From positions 1-32,577 of the forward strand of contig CAJUBD010000027.1 in the NCBI GenBank assembly GCA_910584475.1: a DNA stretch of 32,577 nucleotides. Reading direction: 5' to 3'. The DNA comes from an uncultured Treponema sp. (GTDB lineage Bacteria; Spirochaetota; Spirochaetia; Treponematales; Treponemataceae). The notes beneath the pieces were generated by a model. It was given only the letters and a program-made list of their open reading frames with translations, ran no database searches and was not told the origin of the DNA. Shown piece by piece: positions 16,055-24,632 of the stretch. The stretch's first letter is position 1; each line of letters begins with the position of its first letter. Both the position numbers and the translations under genes were made by a program.

Positions 16055-17410
16055 ATGTTACCTGTTATTATTGCAATTATTATATGTCTCGCCGTCATCG
16101 CCATTTTGGTGATGTTCGGCGGAAGAAAATCTTCAAGCAGCGGAAAGAAAGCGCGCGAAAAAGCCGCGCACTCAAAAAATCGGGTGCAAATCATTCGGGA
16201 CGCCACGAAAAAACTTTCTCGCGAGCCACACAACATCCAAGCGCTAACGGCTCTTGGCGAATTATATTTTTCCGAACATTTGTGGGACAAGGCGCTGCCT
16301 TTGTATAACGATTTGGCGAATTTGGCGGCAAATCATCCTGAAATCGAAGCGTCCATTGCGTATCTGCGATACGGAATTTGTTGTCTGCACCAAAAAAAGC
16401 CTCAGGAAGCGATGACGAGTCTCATCACTGCTTATAAATTGGATTCGCACAGTTTTGATGTGAATTTTTATTTGGGTAAAGCGTGTTTTGAAAACGGCGA
16501 TTTTGAAAAGGCGATTCCTTGTTTTAAAAAGGCGTACACGATAAATCCAGAGGCGACCGGAGTGACAGGACCGCTCGGCGCGGCTTTGTACAAAGCAAAA
16601 AAATACAAGGAGGCTTTGCCTGTCTTGCGAAAAGCACTTGACGAAAATCCGCAGAATAAAGACGCGCTTTTTTCAATGGCCGACTCGATGCAAGAAACAG
16701 GCATGGGAACAAAAGCCCTGAAAGTTTTCATGCATTTGCGCCCCGATCCAATTTATGGACCAAAGGCAAGTTTGACGGCAGGCATAATTCACGCGCGGAT
16801 GGGGCAAAACGAAGAAGCCGTTCAAGATTACGAAATCGGGCTAAAGTTAAAGGACATTCCTCAAGACACTTTGCTCGAATTGAACTATCGCTTGGCGCAA
16901 TGCTATTTTTCGATGAACAAAATCGCGCTCGGTTTGGCTTGCCTTTCCAAAATCAACAGCATCACGTCAAATTACAAAGATGTTCCTGCTTTGATGGCGC
17001 GTTATAAAGAATTAAACCAAAATTCCAATTTGCAAATTTACTTGAACAGCGGAACAAGCGATTTCGTGGCAATGTGCCGAAAACTTGTCACGTCTTATTA
17101 TGAGAATGCGCGTGTAAAAATTACGGATGTAGAAGTGCAGCAAGACACTGTAGAAATTTCATGCGAAGTGGACACATCGAAATGGGAAGACAATGAATTG
17201 TTCAAATTCTACAAAATGCCAAATTCATTGGGCGAATTGCCGGTCCGCGAATTTCTTTCAAAAATTCAAGACAAAAAAGTGGATCGAGGTTTTTGCATAA
17301 CGCCCGGCGTGTTCAGCGAAGAGGCGCACAAATATGTCGAAGGCCGTTCTATTGACTTGGTGGAAAAAGAACAATTGATGCGCTTGCTCAAAAAAGTTAC
17401 ATTGAAATAA
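16055..17410 (+). CDS. Membrane-anchored TPR protein
   Basis: The 451-residue protein begins with one transmembrane helix (MLPVIIAIIICLAVIAILVM). A basic, Ser-rich stretch and then at least five tetratricopeptide-like repeats follow (about 45-320), for example FDVNFYLGKACFENGDFEKA and IPCFKKAYTINPEA. A C-terminal domain of about 110 residues after position 330 is not TPR. TPR arrays are protein-binding scaffolds. The architecture resembles a conserved treponemal TPR protein, but I cannot name its partner. It stands alone between thyX and the rsmG operon. Confidence 0.85.
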   Translation: MLPVIIAIIICLAVIAILVMFGGRKSSSSGKKAREKAAHSKNRVQIIRDATKKLSREPHNIQALTALGELYFSEHLWDKALPLYNDLANLAANHPEIEASIAYLRYGICCLHQKKPQEAMTSLITAYKLDSHSFDVNFYLGKACFENGDFEKAIPCFKKAYTINPEATGVTGPLGAALYKAKKYKEALPVLRKALDENPQNKDALFSMADSMQETGMGTKALKVFMHLRPDPIYGPKASLTAGIIHARMGQNEEAVQDYEIGLKLKDIPQDTLLELNYRLAQCYFSMNKIALGLACLSKINSITSNYKDVPALMARYKELNQNSNLQIYLNSGTSDFVAMCRKLVTSYYENARVKITDVEVQQDTVEISCEVDTSKWEDNELFKFYKMPNSLGELPVREFLSKIQDKKVDRGFCITPGVFSEEAHKYVEGRSIDLVEKEQLMRLLKKVTLK

Positions 17411-17487
17411 ACTGAAGCGAGTCGGACTTCGGAATGAAAAAGCGCGGCGTTTTTTCTAATCGCGTGATTTTCAATTTTTCGCGAATT

Positions 17488-18158
17488 TTATTTTTCAATC
17501 AAAACCAAATTTCGCTCGCGTTCTTCTGCGCCCAAATCTGTAAGGAACGGCACGTCCAACGGAATTACATTGTAACTGTCGCAATTTGCCTGGCGCATTT
17601 CTTCGTCAATGTTTTTGCGTTTGGCCTTGTAAGCCGCAAGCATGCCGCCTTCTTTCAAGACCGCAAGCAAAGATTTGAGCATTTTTTTTCCAACGGGCGG
17701 AACGCACGAAACGTCGCGATTTCAAAACTTTCGCGCTGAATTTTTTCCAATTCTGAATTTTCCACGCGGACATTTTCTAAGCCGAGAATGGCGCGGACAT
17801 TATCCAAAAACGCGCATCGCTTTGCCATTCGTTCCACAAGGACAAAATCAAATTGCGGGAAAGCCGCCGCGAGCGGAATGCCGGGAAAGCCGCCGCCCGA
17901 GCCGATGTCCGCAATCGTAACTTTCGTTTTTTTTTCTGCGGAAATTCTTTGCGCGATGCGCTCGATTTCTTGCGCGGCGGCAAGGCTGTCCAAAATATGG
18001 CGCGCGAAAATTTCGTCGCGGCTGGAAGCACTCACCAAATTGTACGCGCCGTTGAAAAGCAGAAGTTCGTTCGCATAGTTTTCCATTAGCGGCGCGATTC
18101 GCTCTATCTGACTTTTTGAGAAATTTAACTTTGCAAGTCCTTCTTCCAAAAGACTCAT
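17488..18158 (-). pseudogene. rsmG: 16S rRNA (guanine-527-N7) methyltransferase, frameshifted at an A8 tract
   Basis: RsmG (GidB) methylates G527 in the 530 loop of 16S rRNA. The first frame (18158-17655) gives the Rossmann motif IADIGSGGGFPGIPLA, RCAFLDNVR and TFRAFRPLEKK, then eight unrelated residues and a stop. The second frame (17682-17488) continues the family exactly with MLKSLLAVLKEGGMLAAYK and ends RERNLVLIEK. The two frames join at eight A on the minus strand (17689-17682); nine would restore one protein of about 223 residues. This may be a real mutation, a slippage site or a sequencing error. The start overlaps the upstream gene by ATGA. Confidence 0.85.
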
Positions 18159-19069
18159 CTTGCGCCCGATGGACTTCCGACGTCCAAAAGCAAATCGTAA
18201 TTATTGCCGCCATCGACATAATGAAGCATAACCAAATTTCCTGTGCGGGTCGCCGTGAAATTTTGCGCGGAACAAAATTGGCGCAGCGGAGTTTGAGAGA
18301 GCTTGCTTTGAGAAAGCGTCGGAGTTACGAAATATTCCGACTTGGAATTTGAAGTTCCGTTCGCGGCAAAAAGCAAATAAAAGGTTTCACAAATAGTTTC
18401 GTTTTGAAAAAATGTTTTCACGTCGCCCGTGAGCAAAAAACTTCCGTCATTTTCCATCTCGCTGAAAAAAACTTGCGTACAGTCAATGCTTTTTGAATTG
18501 ACGGAAAAGCGAAGGATTTTCGGCGGAACGGACGAAGGCTTTGCGCCGACAGGCGCGACAGCGACCAAATCGCTTTGAGCGGATTTTATCTGTTCGAGTT
18601 CAGAAAGGATTTTCGTCAAAATTTTTTGCTGGTTCGCGGCATTCAAATTTGCCATGCCCAAATTAGAAGTGCTGTCCGAAAGCGCGGAAAGCGAAGAAAT
18701 GTTTCCGAGTGCGCCGCGGCGCGCAAGTTGCGACAAATCCCACGCGCTCAAAGACGAAAAAATGTCGGAAGAAACGCCTCCCAAAAATTGTTCTAGCGTA
18801 TCCGCAGTTTCGCCATTTTCCTTTTCGGCGCGTTCATCTTTTTTTTCTTCCGATGCTTTTTGATTTTGCAAATATTGATTTCCCGGAACGTAAAAATTGC
18901 TTCCCGTCGCAGGCGCGGAAATCGAAGGCATTTGCGGCATTTGCAATTGCGTCATTGGAGTCATCGGCGCGATTGGCGCAATCGGTGCGGCGGGCGCAGT
19001 CTGGCAAAATAAATTTTTCGAGAAAAATGCGCATGCCAAAAATACGAATTCAAGTTTACATATTCGCAA
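18155..19069 (-). CDS. Secreted protein of unknown function
   Basis: The 304-residue protein has an N-terminal signal peptide (LEFVFLACAFFSKNLFC), then a repetitive Ala/Pro/Ile/Met segment (APIAPIAPMTPMTQLQMP) and a Lys/Glu-rich linker. A folded C-terminal region of about 110 residues contains ILRFSVNSKSIDCTQVFF and a likely beta-rich ending. I chose TTG 19069 because GGAGG stands nine bases upstream and the signal peptide begins there; an in-frame ATG 30 codons earlier lies inside the upstream gene. It overlaps that gene by 14 bases and rsmG by ATGA, so all three should be co-translated. Function is not recognised. Confidence 0.7.
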   Translation of the reverse strand: MRICKLEFVFLACAFFSKNLFCQTAPAAPIAPIAPMTPMTQLQMPQMPSISAPATGSNFYVPGNQYLQNQKASEEKKDERAEKENGETADTLEQFLGGVSSDIFSSLSAWDLSQLARRGALGNISSLSALSDSTSNLGMANLNAANQQKILTKILSELEQIKSAQSDLVAVAPVGAKPSSVPPKILRFSVNSKSIDCTQVFFSEMENDGSFLLTGDVKTFFQNETICETFYLLFAANGTSNSKSEYFVTPTLSQSKLSQTPLRQFCSAQNFTATRTGNLVMLHYVDGGNNYDLLLDVGSPSGAR

Positions 19070-19883
19070 GGCTTTCCTCCACGAACTCGAGCCGTTGTTG
19101 CAATTGCGCGATTGTCTTTGCGAGGCGGCGCGCTTCTTTTTCCAATTTCGTCTTCGCATCGTCGGAATTTTGTGCTCGCGATTTCTGCTTCATCAACTCG
19201 CTTACAGTCACAGGACTTTTCCCGCCCAAAAGCTGCTTCTCCGCCGAAGCGCGGTCGTCAGCCTTTCGGATTGCGCTGACCATTTTCATATTGTCAAATC
19301 CAATCGCAGGATTCATAGGATTTTCCGAACCCATCACAGAGCCGACTCGCTTCAAGTCCCGCGCGGTGTTTCTCGGCAAGCAAAGAATTCTGTCGATGTA
19401 ATCTTCGTAGCGAATGTTCGCCTGTTCGCAAAGCGCGTGCGCGCGAATCAAAAGCCTGCCGAATTCCGACATAAGCCTTCCATTTTGCTCCAAATATTCC
19501 GTGCGGATTTTTTTCGTCAGCTCTTCAAGTTCAGGCGAAGAGGAAATGTCGATTTTGTAAAATCCCTTTTCCTCCGCAATCGCAAGCAATTCTTGGAATC
19601 TAGCCCAAAATGCCTGCGTGTGTACTTTCGAATTGTACAAATATTCCGAGCCGTAAAGCGCGAGCTGCTCTTCGGCAATTATGTGATGCGTGTATTCATG
19701 CACCGCCGTGTAGACTAACTGTTCGTCCGTCTTGAAATTTTTATTGTGAAGAATTATTTCATGGGTGTCCGGCTTGTACAAACCGTTCACGCGCTTGGAT
19801 TCTTTGCCGCTCTGTACCACCGAAAAATCCAAATTCGATTCACAAACTTGAAGGAGCATTTCCTTGATTTTTTCATTTTCCAT
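19056..19883 (-). CDS. HExxH zincin-like protein, cytoplasmic
   Basis: The 275-residue protein contains AVHEYTHHIIAEE, a HExxH metalloprotease motif at 62-66, within an N-terminal domain that resembles SprT/ImmA-type zincins (VNGLYKPDTHEIILHN before the motif). No signal peptide is present. The middle is helical, and the last 35 residues form a likely coiled coil (KLEKEARRLAKTIAQLQQRL). A GATAAT box ends only four bases before the ATG, so the message may be leaderless. It leads an operon with the secreted protein and rsmG. The protease activity and target are unproven. Confidence 0.75.
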   Translation of the reverse strand: MENEKIKEMLLQVCESNLDFSVVQSGKESKRVNGLYKPDTHEIILHNKNFKTDEQLVYTAVHEYTHHIIAEEQLALYGSEYLYNSKVHTQAFWARFQELLAIAEEKGFYKIDISSSPELEELTKKIRTEYLEQNGRLMSEFGRLLIRAHALCEQANIRYEDYIDRILCLPRNTARDLKRVGSVMGSENPMNPAIGFDNMKMVSAIRKADDRASAEKQLLGGKSPVTVSELMKQKSRAQNSDDAKTKLEKEARRLAKTIAQLQQRLEFVEESLANM

Positions 19884-19929
19884 TAAAATTATCCTAGCAT
19901 AAAACGTGAAAAAATGCTAGCATATTTTT

Positions 19930-20632
19930 ATGGAAAAAAAGCAAATCTATAGTTGTCTGGGGTGATTCGATTTTAAAGGGCGTCGTTTCAAACGGTAATT
20001 CAAAAGATTTTGAAATCTTGACAAACAATTCATTTTCGCTCATCGAAAAAACACTTGGGGTCAAAGTCGAAAACAAAAGCATTTACGGCGCGACAATCCA
20101 AAAATTGCGGCGAACGCAGCAAAAAAATTTTCGCGCCGGAATCACGGCGGAATTCGGAATCATAGAATCAGGCAGCAACGATTGCGATTACGAATGGAAC
20201 GAAGTTTGCGAAAATCCAAACGCATCGCACAAACAAAAATGCCCGCTTTTGGAATTCTGCCAGATTTTAGAAGAAATGATTTTTGCCGCGCGGCAAAATA
20301 GAATTACGCCGATTGTAGTTACGCCGCCGCCGCTCGTCACTAAATGGTGGTTTAAGAATATTTGCATAGGACTTGACGAAAAAATAATTTTGAATTTTCT
20401 TGGCGGCGACGCGGAAAAACTTTATCGCAATCAAGAATCCTATTCCGATGCGGCGAAAAATGTAGCGCGAAAATTGAACGCGCAAATCGTCGATGTTCGC
20501 GCGGAATTTTTGACGCAAGGCGATTTTGAGAAAATGATGTGTCTCGACGGAATTCACCCGAATGAAAGAGGGCACGAATTTATGGCGCACATTTTCGAGC
20601 GCGAGTTTACGCGTTTGAAAAAAGAATTTTGA
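19930..20632 (+). CDS. SGNH/GDSL hydrolase, N-terminus frameshifted at an A7 tract
   Basis: Block I of the SGNH fold, IVVWGDSILKGVV, is encoded around 19953-19991, with GSND in block III and DGIHPNERGH (Asp and His) near the end. The GDS frame has no ATG, GTG or TTG before block I. The ATG at 19930 is out of frame by one base, separated by seven A (19934-19940). With six A the protein would start MEKSKSIVVWGDS. An in-frame TTG at 20018 would give a 204-residue product lacking the catalytic Ser, so it is an unlikely start. The substrate is unknown. Confidence 0.7.
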
Positions 20633-21273
20633 AAAATGATTTCGCATCGGCAAAAATTAAACTTATGGAAAACGATTCGATTCAAAAAATAAAAAATTGC
20701 GCCGCGCAAAACGCCGTTCCAATCGTGCAGGACGATGCGCTGGAATTCATCTTGGACTTCATCGCGAAAAACGGCGCAAAGCGCATTTTGGAAATCGGCA
20801 CGGGAATCGGATATTCGGCGATAATGTTCGCGAAGCGCGCCGCCGACATTTCCATTTTTACGATCGAAGCGGACGCAGAACGCTACGAACAAGCCAAGAA
20901 AAATATCGCAAGCGAAAATCTTTCAGGACGAATCACTTGCTTTTTTGGCGACGCGCTGGAATTCGATTTTGATGAAAAATTTGACCTGATTTTCATCGAC
21001 GGACCGAAAGCGCAATACATAAAATTTTTCGAAAAGTTCAAAAACAATTTGTCGCAGGGCGGCGCGATTTTGAGCGACAATCTTTTTTTCCACGGAATGG
21101 TTCAAGACTTGAGTTTGACGCATAATTATTCCACGAAAAAACTCGTCAAAAAAATCCGCAAGTACATCGAGTTTTTAAAGACGAACGAAGAATTTGAAAC
21201 ACAATTTTTCGGACAGGGCGATGGAATAAGCGTGAGCGTCGTAAAAACAAGAATGTATGAAATTAGCGACTAA
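20629..21273 (+). CDS. SAM-dependent O-methyltransferase (TrmR/YrrM-like)
   Basis: This is a class I methyltransferase of the catechol-O-methyltransferase type (family 3). Motif I is RILEIGTGIGYSAIMFA, the acidic motif is FTIEADAE, and DLIFIDGPKAQYIKFFE plus GGAILSDNLFFHG complete the metal and SAM site. The closest characterised relatives modify 5-hydroxyuridine in tRNA wobble position, but small-molecule substrates are possible. TTG 20629 overlaps the hydrolase stop by four bases. The in-frame ATG at 20665 (202 residues) is an equally good start; neither has a clear ribosome site. Confidence 0.85.
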   Translation: MKNDFASAKIKLMENDSIQKIKNCAAQNAVPIVQDDALEFILDFIAKNGAKRILEIGTGIGYSAIMFAKRAADISIFTIEADAERYEQAKKNIASENLSGRITCFFGDALEFDFDEKFDLIFIDGPKAQYIKFFEKFKNNLSQGGAILSDNLFFHGMVQDLSLTHNYSTKKLVKKIRKYIEFLKTNEEFETQFFGQGDGISVSVVKTRMYEISD

Positions 21274-21299
21274 TTTGCGCCGCTGATTTTAACTTAGAG

Positions 21300-21395
21300 T
21301 ACAAAACTCGTTTATTTTACTTGCCCGCGCCGCAACAAGTTGATAAAGTGGGCGAAATTAAATTCCTCGGAAATTGAAATTTCCTGCGGACTTGA
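21300..21395 (-). repeat. GGAAA...TTTCCGAGGA element, copy B, with AAAACTCG flank
   Basis: Reverse-complemented, 21347-21386 reads CGCAGGAAATTTC then AATTTCCGAGGA and TTTCGCCCA, closely matching 15957-16000. On the plus strand GGAAATT-GA-AATTTCC is a perfect small hairpin. The left part (AAAACTCGTTTATTTTACTTGCC, split over 21303-21325) resembles 31381-31403. It separates the convergent methyltransferase and rsm22 genes. Confidence 0.55.
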
Positions 21396-21465
21396 TTTTT
21401 AACTCGGCAATTAAATTTAGTTATAATTCGGCGTGATGAAATTGAAAATTGTCGCGCTGAATTTT

Positions 21466-22668
21466 CTAGATTTCAAAGATGCGCGCAGAAGTTTTTTCGT
21501 CGCGCTTGTCTTTTTCCTTTGCGCCCAAAATCAAGTCTCCCGATTGCACATTCGTGTTTGACGAGCAAATCGCAAGCGAAAATCCTTGCCGAGCGCAGGC
21601 GTAATAGCCGCGCCTTTTTTGCGGAAGCCATATCGTGTCGGAGACGATGCGGAGGCGCTCGTCTTTTTCAGCAGCTTTTTTTATGTTCGAATTTTTTTGC
21701 GCGAGTAAAAACGAAAGCACGGCGCGTTCTTTTGGAAGCCCCGCCTTTTCGGAAAGCGACAAAAGTCGCTTTGGTGCGCCTTGAGTTTCAAAAGCGAAGT
21801 TGCACCATTTTCCGCTCGCACCATTTTTTGTCGCTCGCCGTCCGTCCATCGGACATTTGTCCTGATGCGGGCAGGGCGCGGAAATGAAAAATCCGTTTCT
21901 CAAAAAAGCGTCTCGCATCAGGGAAACGAATCGCGCCGAGGACGGAATGCCAGGCTCAATGAGCAGGACGGAAGCGTTTTCCAACAAATATGGAAAGAGA
22001 AGCCTTGAATATTTTTTCGCGAGCGAGTCGGGCGGCGCAGATTCGCCTTGCAGAATTTCGTTGAATATGTTCGCGCATGTTAGGAAACTCACTTTTTGGC
22101 GAATGTTCGCGCCGAACGAATCTTTTACGCGGATTATTTTCCATGGAAGAATTTCTTCGTCCGCATTTTCTTTTTCATCAATTGATTTCGCATTCTGAGT
22201 TTTCGTAGCGATCGAAAGAAAAATTTCCTCGCCCAAATTCAAAGCCTGCTGTGAAATGTCCATCGCGTACCATGTGAGATTTTTTTTGCGGAGGTCGGGC
22301 TGCGAAAGCCAAAGCGCGCAAATCACCGTCATCGGTCCGCTTCCGATGTCAAGGCAAATGTCGTCGTCGTGCAAAAATGAAAAGTCAAGGTTTGAAAAAA
22401 GCCTCGTGAGTCGCACCAAATTCCACCACATAAAATATCGCGCATAAGCAACGAGAGCGGTTTTTTCGTTCATATAGCCGAGCCTTCGCCGTTCGCGCTC
22501 GTCGGTCATTTGGTGGCTTAAATCGCGGATTTGTTTTGGAAGCGCGTTCGCTTGCTTTGAGTTCGCGGGAATTATGTCTTGGATTATCTTGTCGAAATTC
22601 TCGAGCAGCTCAAGCGCGTCTTGAGGAATGTTTTTCGTGTCAAAAAGTTTTTGGATCGTCTTGCCCAT
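21466..22668 (-). CDS. Rsm22/METTL17-like ribosome-associated methyltransferase-fold protein
   Basis: The 400-residue protein has a methyltransferase motif (ICLDIGSGPMTVICALW) and a long central domain. Its cysteine cluster is typical of the Rsm22 family: CPHQDKCP (Cys266, Cys272), then KWC (Cys289) and a late Cys358 (YYACARQG). The mitochondrial relatives METTL17 and Rsm22 bind a 4Fe-4S cluster with such cysteines and act in small-subunit assembly. The frame extends 52 codons further upstream but would overlap merR, so I take ATG 22668. It follows ptsI-der-merR and may share their transcript. Confidence 0.8.
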   Translation of the reverse strand: MGKTIQKLFDTKNIPQDALELLENFDKIIQDIIPANSKQANALPKQIRDLSHQMTDERERRRLGYMNEKTALVAYARYFMWWNLVRLTRLFSNLDFSFLHDDDICLDIGSGPMTVICALWLSQPDLRKKNLTWYAMDISQQALNLGEEIFLSIATKTQNAKSIDEKENADEEILPWKIIRVKDSFGANIRQKVSFLTCANIFNEILQGESAPPDSLAKKYSRLLFPYLLENASVLLIEPGIPSSARFVSLMRDAFLRNGFFISAPCPHQDKCPMDGRRATKNGASGKWCNFAFETQGAPKRLLSLSEKAGLPKERAVLSFLLAQKNSNIKKAAEKDERLRIVSDTIWLPQKRRGYYACARQGFSLAICSSNTNVQSGDLILGAKEKDKRDEKTSARIFEI

Positions 22669-22718
22669 TTTTGTTTTTCCGAATTTTGATTTTATTGTTT
22701 TTGGGTTTCCGATGATTT

Positions 22719-23048
22719 TTATGGCAAACCCTCTCGGTATTTTCTTATCGTAAAAAAGGAATCCATAAGTTCCGCTCGCGCTTTCTGGATTTGTGAAAGC
22801 GCCGACTTTTTGTTCCAAAAGCAATCTGCCTCGCTTATGATTTGGTTTCGTGCGCCTTCAATCGTGAATTTTTTTTGGTAAATCAGGTATTTCATCCGAA
22901 GGATTTTTTCGATGTCGCTTTGAGAATAAGTGCGCCTTCCGCTCAAATTTTTTTGCGGCGCGAATCCCGGAATCACTTCTTCCCAATAGCGCAGGACATG
23001 CGGCTTTATGCCTGTAATTTCTTCGACTTGTCCGATAGAATATGTCAT
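22719..23048 (-). CDS. MerR-family transcriptional regulator
   Basis: The 109-residue protein starts MTYSIGQVEEITGIKPHVLR, a winged helix-turn-helix of the MerR type, followed by YWEEVIPGFAPQKNLSGRRTY and a helical segment KILRMKYLIYQKKFTIEGAR. The C-terminal 35 residues are a short helix without a ligand domain, as in small MerR proteins of chromosome or phage origin. ATG 23048 is preferred; an in-frame TTG at 23069 lies in the left arm of the upstream hairpin. The target is unknown. Confidence 0.85.
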   Translation of the reverse strand: MTYSIGQVEEITGIKPHVLRYWEEVIPGFAPQKNLSGRRTYSQSDIEKILRMKYLIYQKKFTIEGARNQIISEADCFWNKKSALSQIQKARAELMDSFFTIRKYREGLP

Positions 23049-23066
23049 TCCCTTTTTCCTTGTTTT

Positions 23067-23100
23067 CAAAATTCAAAAAGTTTCAATTTTTTGAATTTTG
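23067..23100. terminator. Thirteen-pair A/T-rich stem-loop between der and merR
   Basis: CAAAATTCAAAAA (23067-23079) pairs perfectly with TTTTTGAATTTTG (23088-23100). On the minus strand it lies after the der stop and directly before merR, so it may reduce read-through into merR-rsm22. The adjacent 23111-23130 also forms a GAGTTT...AAACTC hairpin of the type seen in the dispersed repeats. Confidence 0.5.
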
Positions 23101-23150
23101 AAAAAGTCGTGAGTTTGCTCTAAAACTCGGAGTTTAAGGTGAATTGCATT

Positions 23151-24632
23151 CTAGCCATTCGCTTTAAACTCTTCCCATTTCTTGCGGCTTGCCTTGAGTT
23201 CAAGTTGAACCGGAATTTTGTCGAAGCCCAAATCTTCGCGGATTCTGTTTTTCAAAAACGTGATGTAAGTCTGAGGCACAGATTCTGGGCGCGTCGCGAA
23301 AATGATGAACGACACTGGGCTTGTTCCCGTCTGCGTCATATAGCGGATCTTGAAATGTATGGTTCGGCTCGCCGGCGGCGGATATTTTTGAAGCCAGTCG
23401 CGCAGCGCGTTGTTCAGCGAGGAAGTCTCGATTCTGCGATTCGCCTGTTCGTAAAGTTCAAGCGCGGTGTCCATGAGGCGTTTCATTCCGTCTCCGTTCA
23501 GCGCGGAAGTTTCCACTATCGGCGCGAAGCTCATTTGCCCGAACATTATGCGGATGTTTTCTTCGGCGGCGCGTGCGGCGGCTCTGCCTTTTTCCTGCGT
23601 GTCCCATTTGTTCAAAATGAAAATTATCGGGCGGCCGCGCTCATAGGCGAGCGCGCAGATTTTTTTGTCCTGCTCGGCAAGTCCTTCTTGCGCGTCGATG
23701 AGAAGAAAAACCACATCGCATTCATCGAGTGTTTTTATCGCGCGGTTCACCGAATAGTATTCCACGTTTTCCTTTACTTTCGTTTTGCGCCTGATTCCCG
23801 CCGTGTCCAAAATAATGCAGTCGCGCCCGTTGTAGCGGAACGTGCCTTCCACCACGTCGCGCGTCGTTCCGGCATAGTCGCTTACTATCGAGGATTCTGT
23901 GTGGGTGAGACGGTTCGTCAAAGTGGATTTGCCTGTGTTCGGCTTTCCGAGAACGGCGATTCGGATTGGAGACGAATCTGCTTCCCCCTCCCTTACTTTC
24001 GAGAAGTCCAGGCGGGAAACAATTTTCTGCGCCAAAGGCGTGATGTTGTCGCCGTGCTCCGCTGAAATCAAAATCAAGTCGTCGAATCCGAACTGCGCGT
24101 AATTCCACGCCGTCGCCTCATTGCGTCCGCCTTCGGTCTTGTTTACGGCGGCAATCACTTTGTGCCAATGAGGTCGTAAGAGCGCGACGAATTCCTCGTC
24201 TTCGGGAGTGGTTTCCTCCGCGTCCAAAAGCAAAAGAACTAAATCCGCCTTTCGCAGCATTTCGACGGTCTTCGCCACTACGAGGTCATCGAGTTCGTTC
24301 GTGCTGATTTTGTGGACTCGCCGCTGGCTTGCGCCCATGCTTTTTCCTTCGCGTTCGTCTCGCGTAAGTTTGAAGCCGCCAGTGTCCATAAGATGAACCG
24401 GCATTCCCGCGATGAACGCCGTGCCTTCGATGGGGTCGCGAGTGACGCCCGGCGTGGGGTCGGTGATGGCGATTCGCTTGTGCATGAAGCGGTTGAACAG
24501 CGTGGACTTTCCCACGTTCGGACGGCCGGCGATCACTACTAGCGGAAGATTCACATAATTTTTGCTTGAGTCGAATTTTATTTTTTGTCCGTCCGCGTTT
24601 TGCGCGTTTGCCGTGTCTTCGATTTTTTTCAT
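23151..24632 (-). CDS. der: Ribosome-assembly GTPase Der (EngA)
   Basis: Der has two tandem GTPase domains and helps assemble the 50S subunit. Domain 1 shows GRPNVGKST (36-44), PGVTRD and DTGG. Domain 2 shows GKPNTGKST (229-237), GTTRD, DTAG and NKWD (341-344). A KH-like C-terminal domain ends with FDKIPVQLELKASRK. Two oddities: an N-terminal extension of about 27 residues before the first strand, and NKTE (164-167) in place of NKxD in domain 1. ATG 24632 has GGAAAG upstream and overlaps the ptsI stop by ATGA; the longer frame lies inside ptsI. Confidence 0.96.
   Translation of the reverse strand: MKKIEDTANAQNADGQKIKFDSSKNYVNLPLVVIAGRPNVGKSTLFNRFMHKRIAITDPTPGVTRDPIEGTAFIAGMPVHLMDTGGFKLTRDEREGKSMGASQRRVHKISTNELDDLVVAKTVEMLRKADLVLLLLDAEETTPEDEEFVALLRPHWHKVIAAVNKTEGGRNEATAWNYAQFGFDDLILISAEHGDNITPLAQKIVSRLDFSKVREGEADSSPIRIAVLGKPNTGKSTLTNRLTHTESSIVSDYAGTTRDVVEGTFRYNGRDCIILDTAGIRRKTKVKENVEYYSVNRAIKTLDECDVVFLLIDAQEGLAEQDKKICALAYERGRPIIFILNKWDTQEKGRAAARAAEENIRIMFGQMSFAPIVETSALNGDGMKRLMDTALELYEQANRRIETSSLNNALRDWLQKYPPPASRTIHFKIRYMTQTGTSPVSFIIFATRPESVPQTYITFLKNRIREDLGFDKIPVQLELKASRKKWEEFKANG

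Noticed and set aside
22669..22824. N-terminal extension of the Rsm22-like gene
   Set aside because: It would overlap merR by over 100 bases and has no clear start signal.
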